Part shown: in pieces, positions 63,278 to 64,000 of the stretch
Layout: every line of letters starts with the position of its first letter
Position numbering within the stretch: the stretch's first letter is position 1
Source: Sipunculus nudus
Lineage: Eukaryota > Annelida > Sipuncula > Golfingiida > Sipunculidae
Direction: 5' to 3'
Length of the DNA stretch: 64,000 nucleotides
Assembly: GCA_026874595.1 (NCBI GenBank)
Contig: CM049312.1
Coordinates: 53,757,429-53,821,428 of the forward strand
Translations under genes and position numbers: made by a program
Notes under the pieces: generated by a model
Seen by the model: the letters and a program-made list of their open reading frames with translations, nothing else
Databases searched by the model: none
Told to the model about the DNA's origin: nothing

Positions 63278-64000
63278 CTAAAACACCACAGAAGATAACA
63301 TAGCCAATACCAGGAAAATCACCTTAAATGCCACAGGAGATAACATAGCCAATGCCAGGATAATCACCTAAAATGCCACAGGAGATAACATAGCCAATGC
63401 CAGGAAAATCACCTAAAATGCCACAGGAGATAACATAGCCAATGCCAGGATAATCACCTAAAATGCCGCAGGAGATAACATAGCCAATGCCAGGAAAATC
63501 ACCTAAAATGCCACAGGAGATAACATAACCAGGACCAGGACATTCACCTAAAACACCACAGGAGATAACATAGCCAATACCAGGAAAATCACCTAAAATG
63601 CCACAGGAGATAACATAGCCAATGCCAGAATAATCACCTAAAATGCCACAGGAGATAACATAACCAGGACCAGGGCGTTCACCTAAAACATCACAGGAGA
63701 AAACATAGCCAATGCCAGGATAATAACCTAAAATGCCACAGGAGATAACATAGCCAATGCAAGGATAATCACCTAAAATGCCGCAGGAGATAACATAGCC
63801 AATGCCAGGAAAATCACCTAAAATGCCACAGGAGATAACATAACCAGGACCAGGACATTCACCTAAAACACCACAGGAGATAACATAGCCAATACCAGGA
63901 AAATCACCTAAAATGCCACAGGAGATAACATAGCCAATGCCAGAATAATCACCTAAAATGCCACAGGAGATAACATAACCAGGACCAGGGCGTTCACCTA
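63265..64000 (-). repeat. 45-bp minisatellite made from a splice acceptor and the following exon start
   Basis: The period is exactly 45 bases (TAGCCAATNC at 63301, 63346, 63391 and onward) to the window end, about sixteen units. On the minus strand each unit contains CTCCTGTGGCATTTTAGGTG. A subset (near 63540, 63670, 63850 and 63980) reads TTTTAG|GTGAAYGYCCTGG, close to the real junction TTTTAG|GTAAACGTCTTGG at 63277. In those units the first codons would read VNVLVL or VNALVL against VNVLAL in the gene. The array continues past the edge. Confidence 0.9.

Noticed and set aside
63278-64000. CRISPR-like array of regular 45-bp repeats
   Set aside because: Units are contiguous with no unique spacers, and the surrounding genes are spliced animal genes. 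It is a minisatellite.

Overview
This is animal nuclear DNA: AT-rich, with spliced genes and about as much repeat as unique sequence. Several repeat types point to a mollusc or a close lophotrochozoan relative, which I infer from memory of such genomes rather than from a search. They are the elements that open with ACAAGGGACCCATGGGTCAC and close with runs of GGAC followed by GTCAGCTGAGCTAA, and the G-run remnants ending in GGATCCGCC. No prokaryotic operon, rRNA, CRISPR array or convincing tRNA gene was seen.

Five genes can be supported by joining exons at consensus splice sites. From left to right they are as follows. (1) A secreted alpha-carbonic anhydrase lies on the minus strand (start codon at 8984, five coding exons visible, C-terminal part beyond the left edge), with a possible upstream coding or leader exon at 9788-9886. 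(2) and (3) are two paralogous multi-pass membrane proteins of about 295 and 300 residues, placed head to head (22311-33160 minus, 40510-46953 plus). They have the same six-exon, all phase-0 structure and belong to a family I do not recognise. (4) An intronless Renilla-luciferase/haloalkane-dehalogenase-like alpha/beta hydrolase lies on the minus strand (52519-53526). (5) The C-terminal two thirds of a DHRS11-like short-chain dehydrogenase lies on the minus strand (56161-63277), with its N-terminal exons beyond the right edge.

The rest is repeats. From 1 to 2000 there are roughly 140-bp tandem repeats carrying nuclear-receptor-like half-sites. Around the carbonic anhydrase there are two MITE copies and two satellite blocks in inverted orientation. 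Two 2.6-kb copies of one dispersed element lie at 15.9-18.5 kb and 22.5-25.1 kb. Between the two membrane-protein genes is a terminal-inverted-repeat element built around the palindrome AATTCGTGCGCACGAATT, with decayed LINE sequence inside it. A LINE 3' remnant lies at 55.3-56.0 kb. A solo LTR with a 5-bp target duplication sits inside a minisatellite at 60.7-61.8 kb.

The most unusual feature is a set of minisatellites at exon edges. In the dehydrogenase gene, one array repeats an exon's last 25 bases plus its splice donor. Another repeats a splice acceptor plus the first bases of the next exon. The minus-strand membrane-protein gene has arrays with donor-like GTGAGTA or GTGAGATAA motifs just downstream of exons 5 and 3. 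The locus therefore seems to have amplified splice-junction sequence several times in two genes. No shared pathway links the five genes; the neighbourhood looks like ordinary metazoan gene order.
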